Positions 46,287 to 56,849 of a DNA stretch of 64,000 nucleotides are shown here, one piece after another. Source of the DNA: Cyclina sinensis (Eukaryota; Mollusca; Bivalvia; Venerida; Veneridae); contig JAAONU010000009.1 in the NCBI GenBank assembly GCA_012932295.1, positions 12,000,696-12,064,695 of the forward strand, read 5' to 3'. The notes beneath the pieces were generated by a model. The model had not been told where the DNA came from and made no database searches. It saw only the letters and a list, made by a program, of their open reading frames with translations. The position numbers were made by a program, and so were the translations under genes. The first letter of the stretch is position 1, and each line of letters begins with the position of its first letter.

Positions 46287-47408
46287 TTAGCAGACTAGCA
46301 GACTAACTTCAGCAGACTAGCAGACTAACTTCAGCAGACTAGCAGACTAACTTCAGCAGACTAGCAGACTAACTCCAGCAGACTAGCAGACTAACTTCAG
46401 CAGACTAGCAGACTAACTTCAGCAGACTAGCAGACTAGCAGATTAACTTCAGCAGTCTAGCAGACTAACTTCAGCAGACTAACCGACTAGCAGACTAAAT
46501 TCAGCAGACTAGCAGACTTGTGCCCAAGCTGTTTAAAGTAATTCATAATTTTCATTTTACTATGTTGTAAAACTCGCATTACCCTGAAGTTAGCAGCCTC
46601 GTAGCCTAGCAGCCTTGCAGCCTGAAATTAGCAGGCTAGCAGCCTGAGGTTAGCAGCCTAGCAGCCTGAAACACCTACATCTGAAAACGCGCGAAATTGT
46701 ATCAAAATTACTTTTAGAACCATAAAAATGTTTTATGAATTTGAAATAAACGAAAAACAAAACAACAATCATTTGATTTTTTTTAATAAAAACTTAAATC
46801 GCCTGGAAATGCATAAAAATCGTTTAAACTGAAATAAAGCCACAATTATTTTATAATTCATTGTACTCCCTTCAAAGGAAAACTTCCACAGATCAACTCT
46901 AGCAGAATAACAGAATGGCAGAACAACTCTAGCAGACTGGTAGAATTGCAGAACAACTCTAGCAGAATATCAAAATAGCAATAATGAAAACGCCTGATAT
47001 TACAACAGGCTACACAATACATAATGGTCTTTAGTTTAAACAGTATTTATTTAAAATGATACATATATGTTGCGATATAACATAAAAAGCTAATACATAT
47101 ATACATGTATTTGAGAGGATGAGAAAACAAGCTGTCTCTGGACATCTTAAATTAATTCTTCTCCTCTTTGTCATAATGTCAGTTTTATGGTGAAGATGAC
47201 TCAGTAATAACTATATTTCAAGTTCAATTTGAAATGAATACTTTGAATTTAGTGATAAGAGCAATATATTCGATTTTGTGATGAGTATAAGAAAAAGGAA
47301 GAAGGTCCTTAAGAAAAGGAGAGTGGCAGAAGAAATACACAGTTTATTTTATCGCCTGCTGTGCCCCCGCGCCCCGGACGACGAGACCCAACCCCAGCCC
47401 ATACTTAC

Positions 47409-47465
47409 GACGAGAACCGCATCGATTATTGTTGAACTGTCAAGAATACGTTCTTTTTTCTTTGA
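47409..47465 (-). other. Exon-like 57-bp segment in right arm
   Basis: Mirror copy of the segment at 45123-45179 with the same acceptor and GTAAGT donor. The flanking frame on the plus strand at 47278-47496 differs from its mirror by one residue. Confidence 0.3.
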
Positions 47466-48999
47466 CTGTAAGATAAACAACATTACAGAGCAATAAAGGA
47501 CATGGTAAATTTACAAAGTAAACTCCTTAACCTCCATTGTAATGTAGTGTTAAATAACCTTGTGGCAACTGTTTAATGTCATATGGCAGATGGCTGAAGA
47601 TGTGAGTTTGATTGGATAATAATTTGCTTATAAACTTTATCGGAAAAATTTAGTAAAATATATTCTGTAGTTAAAATTGACAAATAAATATAAAGATTAG
47701 TATCATTTTAAGTAAACTGAGATGTAACCTAAACTGCAGTTATTACAATAGACCGTTACCGTGCACTGTAGGAGCATTTTTGTCACGCCTAACATTTGTT
47801 ACATATGTGAATAATACGACCGCATTTGTCACTCCTTTGACATTTGCGATCGCATATGTCTCACTTTCAAAATACATTCCTCACATCTACTGTGACGTTT
47901 CTGTTCGGGTTGAGTTTTTCAGGTGTCACAGAATCACATTTGTCACCTCTGTTTTATTCTAAACGAACGCATATGTCACGTCTTCCTACCTTAGAACCAG
48001 CAACAACGCATTTACTTGATATTTCGGTCAAATCAAGTTTACAGATGGTGTGGGGACCCTGTTAGCACCAACATATATTGGTACTCTCGGACCCAAGAGA
48101 TACGCCCTACAGACCGGCATAATTTTTCAAATACAGTAAAGTTTGCGTATAGTGAATTCACTGAAACATTCATCTTTTGTTCCTAAAATCCGAAGATCGT
48201 AGTTAGCATATAGTGAATTAGTTCCTCGCATCAAGACATAGCGATCCAAGTCATTTATAACGTTCTGATTGCTCACCATAATCGTCCTTCATTCTGAGGA
48301 GTATTTTTTAAGAAATATTACTCATGTTTGTGATTGTTATCGCCCTTGAAATCATTCAATAAAGGAAAACTGATTTTTTTCTTAATCTTCTTTCTATATC
48401 TGGCACTAACATGCCTAAGGTTTTATACAATGTTTCCTTTTTGTTGACATGTACATGTAGGAATGGGTAATTTACATCATCAGATGAATCAAAATAATCG
48501 TTATTAAAAGCACCTTATACATTCGGCCGAATCCGTGCCAAAGAAACCGAAAGTAGTGAATTCGGGATTTATTTATATGTAGTCGACATTTTGGAGTTCG
48601 TTGGAACCATGCATTTTTTAAATATTTTTTCTAACTTGTGACAAAAGTATTCCTTGTAAACAACAATTTCTTAAAACCGTGTTCACTATAATAATTCTTT
48701 TCACATTGAATAAAAAGGACGACATTCGGACCCGAAATACTTGTTCCTTATATCCCGATGTTCGCGATAGCCCCTATAACCGTCTTCGCCATAAGTGAAT
48801 TTTAGTGTAGTTGTTTATCCCATTTGACCAAAACTAAGCCCAAAGCTTAAAGTATTTAGCTGTGCGTCTTTTGGATCATTGAACTTTGTAGCTACATTTT
48901 CTTTGAAGTCAGTGGTTAGTACAATTGCCCGCCCATTTTTTTTTACCACTGGAAGGACTCAAAAATGATTACATTGATTGGCAATTGACGAGTAGGTAC

Positions 49000-49080
49000 T
49001 GTGTTCCATGGGTAGAGCGCAGGAGTCCGATGGTCGCGGATTCAGTTCTTGTCAGAGGCGAGATTCTCTCCCGATCTTTA
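49000..49080 (+). repeat. Degenerate tRNA-like SINE head (mirror 43540-43620)
   Basis: CCATGGGTAGAGCGCAGG resembles an A box, and GCGGATTCAGTTCTTGTC a decayed B box, followed by AGAGGCGAGA. The distance fits a tRNA-derived SINE. The mirror copy is in the left arm. Confidence 0.45.
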
Positions 49081-49608
49081 CATTTCTCCATTCTGGACGA
49101 ATACTGACACATTTGTTCATTGTGTCGACTTGTTGGTCTCAGGAAAGAGATGATATTTACCAAGAAACTAACTCATTAAAATACCTGAATTAGATATTCA
49201 GTTTCTTTAGCGAAACAGGTATGTACTAAGGTGCACATTTGTCATGCATCACATTTGTCATACGACCACCCTCGTCACACCTGTTCTTACGTTCTTATGC
49301 ACAGGGTCTTCTCGTGACCAGCCGTTCACGTTTCTGTGCTGTTCGAATTAAGAGAGAAATAGAGACGTTACCCATAATCAAGATTTTTTTGTTATGAGTC
49401 TTGTGCACTGTACTCCTTAACAGTAATGTGTGGAATCGGTAATAATCCTCTTGAATGATAAGAGCGCATAGAGCATGATCAAACATCAATAACTGGGAAA
49501 TAACCCAAAGCGCATTGACGCAAGATATATGCTTCTTTTGCTGTGTATTTGATTTCCTTATGTTCCTCCATATTCAATATATAAATACAAAAACACTGAG
49601 AAGGAACC

Positions 49609-49680
49609 GTCCGGTTAGCTCAATATGTAGAGCGTTGGACTGTGAATCGGGCGACCTGGGTTCGATTCCAGAACGTTGCA
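49609..49680 (+). repeat. tRNA-like SINE head, right arm copy
   Basis: GGTTAGCTCAATATGTAGAG is an A box with D-arm pairing (GCTC/GAGC), and GGTTCGATTCC (49659-49669) is a near-consensus B box with a paired T stem. The loop would give a GTG (His) anticodon, but the anticodon and acceptor stems do not pair, so this is not a working tRNA gene. It fits a tRNA-derived SINE promoter. The mirror is at 42909-42981. Confidence 0.6.
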
Positions 49681-49859
49681 AGTCACTTTCGTTGTGATTG
49701 ATCATAAACTCTTTTCTACGGTCATTCGCATTGTACCTCTGCTCTGCATGTACATAAGTTATCAGTTCCTATCGAATGTGAAGGCATCGAGTACTGGTAA
49801 ACTACTTGACAGCCAGCCCAGGAACGATGCAGTGGCTGAACTGTGATCATGTTAAATCA

Positions 49860-50604
49860 ATGTCTGCTAGTCTGCTAGAGTTGTTTTGCCATTCTGTTAT
49901 AGTGCTAGAGTTGTTCCGTAGAAGATTTCATTTGAAGGGGGTACAATGAATTTTAAAATAATTGTGCCTTTTTTCCGGTTTAAACAGCTTTTATTCGAGT
50001 TTTACAACTTAGTAAAATGAAAATTACTTAAAACATCTTTGACACAAGTCTGCTAGTCATGTGAATTTAGCCTGCTTGTCTGCTAGTCTGCTGAAGTTAG
50101 TCTGCTAGTCTGCTGAAGTTAGTCTGCTAGTCTGCTGAAGTTAGTCTGCTAGTCTGCTAGTCTGCTGGAGTTAGTCTGCTAGTCTGCTAGTCTGCTGGAG
50201 TTAGTTTACTAGTCTGCTAGAGTTGTTTTGCCATTCTGTTATACTGCTAGAGTTGTTCTATAGAAGTTTTCCTTTGAAGGGGGTACAATGAATTATAAAA
50301 TAATTGTGCCTTTTTCCGGTTTAAACGGTTTTTATTCGAGTTTTACAACTTAGTAAAATGGAAATTATGAATTACTTAGAACATCTTTGACACAAGTCTG
50401 CTAGTCTGCTGAATTTAGTCTGCTAGTCTGCTGAAGTTAGTCTGCTAGTCTGCTAGTCTGCTGAAGTTAGTCTGCTAGTCTGCTAGTCTGCTGAAGTTAG
50501 TCTGCTAGTCTGCTTGTCTGCTAGTCTGCTGAAGTTAGTCTGCTAGTCTGCTAGAGTTAGTCTGCTAGTCTGCTAGAGTTAGTCTGCTAGTCTGCTGGAG
50601 TTAC
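49860..50604. repeat. Right outer 22-bp arrays with two spacers
   Basis: Inverted counterpart of the left arrays: CTGCTAGTCTGCTGAAGTTA blocks at about 50049-50217 and 50396-50604, with spacers at about 49876-50048 and 50218-50395. It has one spacer fewer than the left end. The array stops at about 50604, and the sequence beyond shows no LINE coding. Confidence 0.85.
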
Positions 50605-50838
50605 TGAATTTTGTCTTTTGGATGAAATTTTAAACTGATGTCATATGTATCAGTCCTATACACTATACATGTAAAAATTTAAGTAAAGGATTCTATATTC
50701 TATGTAATGACTGAACAGAATATTCAATACTTCGATGTGTTTGAGTTAGGTTTTGTTTGGAATAACGCTTTTTTCAACAGATTCCAGTCATAAAGTACTG
50801 ATACAGACTGGCATTTTATCATCAAAAGATTTACTTAC
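50605..50838. other. Palindrome right flank, nothing recognised
   Basis: About 230 bases with no open frame. It does not continue the LINE frame interrupted at 41640. Confidence 0.4.
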
Positions 50839-51030
50839 TGGGTCGCTGTTTATCCTAGGAGGATCTTCAAGTTGTGGTTCTAGCTTCCTCTTCTTGCATG
50901 GCGGGGAAGGCTAGAGTACAGAACGTGTTGCCCCTATCTCGGAGGCACCACCTTCTTCCAGCATCTCGCACACATTAACAGCGCAGTTAAAATGTCGTCA
51001 ATATACTCCTTGTTTTCGTCGGGAACGTTC
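50839..51030 (-). pseudogene. Broken exon-like stretch, minus strand
   Basis: After the acceptor TTATTTATAG the frame reads NVPDENKEYIDDILTA. One base of shift is needed to continue as VNVCEMLEEGGASEIGATRS, and after a TAG it continues PPCKKRKLEPQLEDPPRINS up to a GTAAGT donor at 50838. The clear protein character and good splice sites argue for a former exon; the shift and stop argue for decay or sequence error. No family was recognised. KKRK could be a nuclear targeting motif. Confidence 0.35.
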
Positions 51031-51326
51031 CTATAAATAAAAATGTTTCATGCAACACTCACGCATCAAGTATTCGCTGATAAAAATGCTTTTTTAGATA
51101 ACTGAAAGATATCCGTCGCGTCCGTAGGCAGGTAGGTGTTTATGTCAATATGTCAATATATTGACAATGACAAGTAAGCGTTCAAGTGTTCTACTAATTA
51201 AGATTATCTTTTAAATTATATGTAAGGCATAATGTACCCAAATCAGATTACCTGTATTTGTTATTTTGTGATGTGGATTTTACTTGATTTATGATAAGAA
51301 TTGAAAATGACAATATTGTCACTTAC

Positions 51327-51434
51327 CTGTATAAAATCAATTTGTTTTTCTTCATATTTCTCGTACATATCAAGAGCCTGTGATAAAATACCATCCATTT
51401 CAGAATCGCTTAAAATGAAACTTAAATCTGTCAT
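51327..51434 (-). CDS. Candidate first exon, acidic N-terminus
   Basis: ATG at 51434 (in a frame that is open further upstream) starts MTDLSFILSDSEMDGILSQA, then LDMYEKYEEKQIDFIQ, followed by the ideal donor CAG|GTAAGT. The acidic SDSEMD...QALxxYE pattern resembles the N-termini of DUF3504/Crypton-derived proteins seen in many invertebrates, but no diagnostic domain lies in the window. The next stretch (50839-51030) does not join it in an open phase, so exons may be missing or the gene may be decayed. Confidence 0.35.
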
Positions 51435-52249
51435 CAATCCATGTGAACTTATTTTTCTGATTGTCGTTCTTATAAGTATAGGATATTGACTTCGTACAAC
51501 GTATTTTTGTGATAGAAAAACTTGGCCACGGACTTTTCATGAAAAACCGAGAGCGCCAAACTTGGTATTTGAGTGCCTTATGGCTTCGCATGTGTGAAGC
51601 AAGAACAATTTCTTTACCCCAAGTGTCTGTGCTTGTCCCGGCAGTAATTTATATTTTTGAATATTTCAGAAGCCAAGTTGTTGTAATTCTTAAAATAAGT
51701 CGCACAAAAAATGGGACCTAGTGTACTATTAATATTGTTTCTTCTCATTTTTTGGCAGTAAAACCCCGAAAATGAGGGATAGTTTTCACGATACTATAAA
51801 TTGGCTCTAACTGTCTTGGTTAAGAAAAAGGAACGTCAATGCTCAAAGTACTTTTTCAAACAGTTCTGCGTTATAAAATATACTACTACTAATATATACT
51901 GTGCTACTGTTTTATGATAACATAACTGATACTTCTCTCAAAAACGCATGACAAACCAAAATTTAAAACTGCAGTAAAATATATTTGATTTAAACATACC
52001 AAGCACTCTTTCGTTGTTACTAACGTCTTAAACCGGAAAAAACCTGGTTTCATGCGATGAAAATTCGAGTGCCTTACGCTTTTGATATTACGATTCGCAC
52101 GAGTATTTCCTATTCATAAATACCACATGCTCGGTACAAAAATTAGTATATTTGTTATTGGCCGGAGTCATGAGAGAACACACACCGGTTTGTGTTTATT
52201 CATGCGTAGTGGTCAGTACTATAGAACTGAGATAAGGTTATTTTGAATC
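51435..52249. other. No gene recognised
   Basis: AT-rich sequence. Small frames at 51509-51721 show no domain and overlap the upstream side of the candidate exon. Confidence 0.35.
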
Positions 52250-52399
52250 GGGAGCGCATAAGTGGTGCAATGGTGACCTAATGAACTGATAACCCAAAGT
52301 TCGATGCCCCGCTCCTCCACTAACATTAATAAGAGTCTTTCGAATGGGACGTTAAACCGAGTCCCATTTATCAGTGCTATACATTGAACAGGTAAAAAA
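52250..52399 (+). mobile_element. tRNA-derived SINE with GGGACGTTAAAC core
   Basis: A tRNA-like head at 52251-52315 has pairing ends GGAGCG and CGCTCC, an A-box-like AAGTGGTGCAATGGTGA and a B-box-like AAGTTCGATGCC. It is followed by TCGAATGGGACGTTAAACCG, a core word I associate with conserved central domains of invertebrate SINEs. The 3' end is near 52399 (ATTGAACAGGTAAAAAAAGG). No target duplication was determined. Confidence 0.6.
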
Positions 52400-53500
52400 A
52401 GGGGTGTTATTTATTTTAAAACAAAGCTATTTAGCGTGTACATTTAGTTAAGATAGATATCTTCTATTACTTCTCATTGAGACACATACATAGTACTACT
52501 ATAGAAAGGTTTTATTATATTCCCAGAGACTTTTTCAAGCAATAATAGCAAAATAAACACTTGGATCCATCGTAAAGACTGTGCCATTCACATGTTTTAT
52601 TTGTGGTGTACTATCGCAATCTTGAACACCAAACTGGAAGGAAATAAAAAATCAACTTGAAACACTAAACCGCTAAAACAGTCATGCTATAAATGATTTT
52701 AGTTTGAATAAAACGACCAAATGTTATATTTATTTAAATTTACTAGTACAGCATTCTTATAATGTTGTGTTTTCTGCCTTTCACATCTCATAATAGCCAG
52801 TTGCGTAAAGGGAGTTATTAATACACAACCTTTGCACGGGAAATCACAGACGAAGTAGGTAAACGGGGCATCGTGCTGCCTCCTCGCAGGAAGACAACCT
52901 CTAAGAAAGCGTTAAATATATTTCTTTAGAATTTATTTTGAATTGTTTCTATTACATTACTATTGCGAACGAATACTAAAGACATTTAATTAACGTTTTT
53001 TTAATGATTTGATTATATCTTCAAGTGGCATCATATTTATTCAAATATTTACTCGCAATTAACTTAAGGACCAAGAACTGCATAGTAATGACACGCACAC
53101 ATATCGGCATGTTCCCACGGTAAGTAATGCACTTGTTAAACTAATTAAAACAAGAAAATCGGTAGAACCGATAGATGCTCCCCATAGTAGCACTATTTCA
53201 AAATGGGTGTATTCTTGTTAGTATTTTTCTAAGTATAAATTGAACTAAAAATACTGCTATATAACTAAAGCTATCACTGAATGTAATCACTACCCTCACA
53301 ATACCACCTTGTTAAAACAGTCTTTTAGTAATTCTTAGAATAAGCATCATTAAAATAATACAAAATTTGGCAAGGTAGAGTTATACATCTTTGATAATGC
53401 ACTTCCTCCATTTGTCCTGTATCAACAGGTGTAATATCAACAAAATCCTTTCAATACTTTAGAGTTATGATGTTGACAAGCATTAAACAAGAGCGTCATG
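52400..53500. other. No gene recognised
   Basis: About 1.1 kb of AT-rich sequence with no open frame or repeat recognised apart from scattered short simple runs. Confidence 0.4.
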
Positions 53501-54185
53501 ATGGCTTTATATCCCTCACCTGAGTACAAAATACTTAAAACAGTACAGCCAATCAAGGTTAGTTCAGCCAATGTTAAAGTTGATATCTACATGCAAAATT
53601 GTACATCTGGTTCAGACTTCATGGACACAGATTAAAATTCAGTAAGAAGGTCAGCAGTACAAATTCATTGTCAGCTAACGTAAAAGATTATATCCACATG
53701 CAAAATTATAAGTATAATTCGTATTTCCATACTGTAGCTGCAAATAGAAGAAAGTAAATCAGTAGGCCAATGTCACCTAAATTCAAAGTTAAAATCTACA
53801 TACACAAAAATCAATATGATTCAAATTCCCATTCTGTTGCTAAAAAAAACCAAGAAAGTAGGCCAGTAGGTCAATGTCAATGTCACCTAAGGTCAAAGAT
53901 GAAAACGCCGTGCACAATTATAAATATGATTCAAACTTCCATCAAAACAAGAAAATAGGTCAGAAGGTCAAGGTCAATGTCGGCAAAGACCTTAGTTCTA
54001 CAGCCTATGGTGTCTGACAAGAAGAATTTAAATAAATGTACTGAAAATAAATAAGAACCCTTGGGATATAATTTGTTCAATCCTGGTGGAGGTCTACTAA
54101 ACAATGATACATACAAAATATATAATCTCCAGGGCATTCAGTTTTAGACAGGAAGATAATCAAAGTTTTCCCAACATTATGTAAA
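53500..54185. repeat. Dispersed repeat modules
   Basis: CATGATGGC...CCCTCACCTGAGTA at about 53498 is the edge of a module also seen at about 58300. AGTAGGCCAGTAGGTCAATG units near 53750-53960 resemble those at 34.3 kb. GTCTGACAAGAAGA...TGGTGGAGGTCTACTAAACAATG near 54010-54105 is the 34.8 kb module. All are decayed and non-coding. Confidence 0.6.
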
Positions 54186-54189
54186 CAAT

Positions 54190-55816
54190 TGATGTAAACT
54201 TGTTGACAATCTGCCAAAAAGTTCTTTTAAATATGGAAGAGGTTTTGTCAATGCTTTTTAATCTGCTAAAGGTAATCGTCAAAGAGTTTTCTAAAAAAAA
54301 TCTTAAACATTTGAATAATCCTAGTGCTAACAAGGCTACTGGTTTAGATGGGATCCCCTGTAGATTTATTAGGGACAGTGCCTCTATTATAGCATGTCCC
54401 CTCACCCATATTGTCAACCTTTCCATTATTCAAGGAACAGTTCCCGATGATCTTAAAACTGCCAGAGTAATTCCTCTGTAATTCCTCTGTTTAAGAAAAA
54501 TGAAATAACAGAAGTTGGCAATTACCGACCTGTATCAATTTTGAGTATTGTGTCTAAGATCTTTGAAAGGGTCATTTATGATCAGGTTGAGGGGTATTTG
54601 AATGATAAGAAGCTTCTATATAGTTTTCAATCTAGTTTCAGACGTGGATTTTCTACAGACAAATGTCTCATCCTTTTGTCAGATTTTGTTAAATTCCATA
54701 TGGATAGAGGAAACATGGTGGGTATTCTGTTACTGGATCTACAAAAGGCATTCGACCCGGTCAGCCATAATATTCTTTTAATGAAGTTGAATGCTATTGG
54801 TCTTAGTTCTCATGCTGTCAGGTGGTTTCAGTCTTATCTTTCTGACAGACATCAGCTAGTTGATGTCTATGGTGTATATTCCAGCCAGGCATCAGTAAGC
54901 TGTGGGGTGCCCCAAGGGTCTATCCCCGGACCACTTTTATTTTTAATCTATGTTAATGATATGTCTGTTGTTGTTAAAAACAAACTTTTTATTGTATTCT
55001 TGTTGCTGGTAAAAGCACATCCCATATTGAAACACAGTTATCCAATGAGTTGGAGTATGTTAGTGAATGGCTTGTTGATAATAAGCTTTCTTTGCACCTT
55101 GGCAAAACAGAGTCCATTCTGTTTGGTTCTAAACCTAGATTAAGAGCCCAGTCTAGGCTGAATATCTCTTGTAATGGCACAAGTATTCATTCAGATTCAG
55201 TGAAATATGTTGGTGCTGTTTTGGACCAACATTTGTCATGCGGTGAAATTGCTAGGTCGGTGGTCACCAAAGGTAATGCCCGTTTAAAATTTCTATATTG
55301 TAACAGTCAGTTTCTGACATTTCACATAAGTAAATTCTTAGTAATGTCGCTCATTCAGTGCCATAATGATTATGTGTGCTCCTTTTGGTACCCTTGCTTG
55401 AGTATTGGAGGAACAGGCTTCAAACTAGAACAAACATTCGTTTTGTTATGAATTTCATATCCTTAAACTGGTTACCAGTATCAAAGAGAGTTGATCAGAT
55501 AATTCTGGGTCACTTACATAAAAGCAAATTAGGACTAGTCCCTGATTATCTATGTGAACATTTCATTCCCCTTACTTCGGTGCATGATCGCTGTACAAGG
55601 TCAAGAGTGACTGCTGTTCCTTCACAAGTGTCAAGTTCAAATTTTACTTTCAGTGATACTGGGCGCTACTCATTACCCAAGGTAGACAGTTTTTATAAAA
55701 GGTCCTTTGCTTATAATGCGATTGTTTTGTGGAACAGCCTCCCCCAGACTATAAGGGATATTAGCTGCCCCCACAAGTTCAAATATGCCACTAAAGTTCA
55801 TCTAATGACTAACTAG
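54190..55816 (+). pseudogene. CR1/L2-like LINE reverse transcriptase, dead
   Basis: The reverse transcriptase order is clear: NKATGLDGIPCRFIRDSA, LKTARVIPL, NYRPVSILSIVSKIFERVI, FQSSFRRGFSTDKCL, LLLDLQKAFDPVSHNIL, CGVPQGSIPGPLLFLIYVND. An 11-bp tandem duplication (AATTCCTCTGT twice, about 54469-54490) breaks the frame after RVIPL. The catalytic YADD has been deleted near 54990, where the frame jumps to LVAGKSTSHIETQ. The thumb and C-terminal part (LSLHLGKTESILFGSK, LNWLPVSKRVDQIILGH, LWNSLPQ) run to a stop at 55816. The endonuclease half is absent (5' truncation). Confidence 0.75.
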
Positions 55817-56220
55817 TTTTAATCTCTTTTTATTTTTTAATGTGATGTTTTTAACTACAGTGCCAGTATTTTATTTCTAGACTACACTTTAATATTTTTT
55901 TTATTTAAGCTACATGATATAACACAAATTTCGCTGTGATATTTATAAATGCTGCGATACATATGACGCGTTGATGACCTCAGGTTGTAATATAATTATT
56001 CGTAATTTTTTTTGTCATAACTAAATATACATGACTTCCTGTGTCGTGCCGCCAATAGCAGGGACCACAATGGAAATAAGGAAAATAGTATTTATTTTGT
56101 GTGTTATTCCTGGTATTGGTGTGCATTGCACGGTCTATAATTTGTATGTAGGCAGTGATTTTGTTATATCATGTATCATGTTATTGCCATGTTTTATATG
56201 TACTCTTTTACCGAAATAAT
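55817..56220 (+). mobile_element. LINE 3' untranslated end, first copy
   Basis: From the stop at 55816 to CTTTTACCGAAATAAT near 56220. It is repeated immediately downstream, which defines it as the LINE 3' end. The 62-codon frame inside it is not a gene. Confidence 0.65.
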
Positions 56221-56785
56221 TAATTACCCAAGGTAGGCAGTTTTGGTAAAAGGTCCTTTGCTTATAATTTGATTGTTCTGTTGAACAGCCTCCCCCAGAC
56301 TATAAGGGATATTAGCTGCCCCAACACGTTCAAATATGCCGTTAAAGTTCATCTAATGACTTACGAGTTCTAATCTCTTTTTATTTTTTTAATGTGATGT
56401 TTTCAAGTACAGTGCCAGTATTTTATTCTTGACTACACTTTGATTTTTTTTATTTAAGCTACATCCCATGATATAACACAAATTTCGCTGTGATATTTAT
56501 AAATGCTGCGATACAGATGACGCGTTGATGATCTTAGGTTGTAATATAATTGATCGTAAATTTTTGTCATAATTAGATAAACATGACTTCCTGGGTCGTG
56601 CCGCCAATAACAGGGACCACAATGGAAATAAGGAAAAAAAAGTATTTTTTTTTTCTCTTTTTTTTTGTGTTATCTCTGGTATTGGTTTGCATTGCATGGT
56701 CTATGTATGCAGTGTTTTTGTTTTATCATGCATCATGTTATTGCCATGTTTTATATGTGCTCTTTTACCAAAATAAATCTATCTA
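56221..56785 (+). mobile_element. Second, tandem 5'-truncated LINE 3' end
   Basis: ATTACCCAAGGTAGGCAG starts a copy of bases 55671-56220, joined directly to the end of the first copy. It carries the last coding part (NSLPQTIRDISCP, in decayed form) and the same 3' region, and it ends CTTTTACCAAAATAAATC, running into ATCT repeats. Differences from the first copy are scattered, so the duplication is not recent. Confidence 0.7.
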
Positions 56786-56846
56786 TCATCTATCTGACTG
56801 TCTGTCTGTCTGTCTACCTACCTACCTACCTACCTATCTAACTAAC
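56776..56846. repeat. (ATCT)n(GTCT)n(ACCT)n microsatellite
   Basis: Tetranucleotide runs of ATCT, then GTCT, then ACCT directly follow the LINE 3' end, the usual place for a LINE tail repeat. Confidence 0.85.
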
Positions 56847-56849
56847 AAT

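Larger units (their letters stand above)
41646..50604. mobile_element. Giant inverted repeat, ~4.5 kb per arm
   Basis: Bases 41646-46237 and 46287-50604 are inverted copies with very few substitutions; mirrored frames differ by single residues (for example at 45310/47278 and 44744/47844). Each arm has outer tandem arrays of a 22-bp unit (CAGCAGACTAGCAGACTAAC plus TT) with ~180-bp spacers between arrays. It then has about 2.9 kb of unique sequence and an inner end carrying the same unit inverted. Each arm by itself therefore looks like a foldback element. Spacer copy number differs between the arms (three versus two). It interrupts a Tx1-like LINE. The alternatives are a real foldback pair or an inverted-duplication assembly artefact. 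Confidence 0.8.

Noticed and set aside
49609..49680. Functional tRNA-His gene
   Set aside because: Promoter boxes and D and T arms fit, but the anticodon and acceptor stems do not pair; it fits a SINE head.
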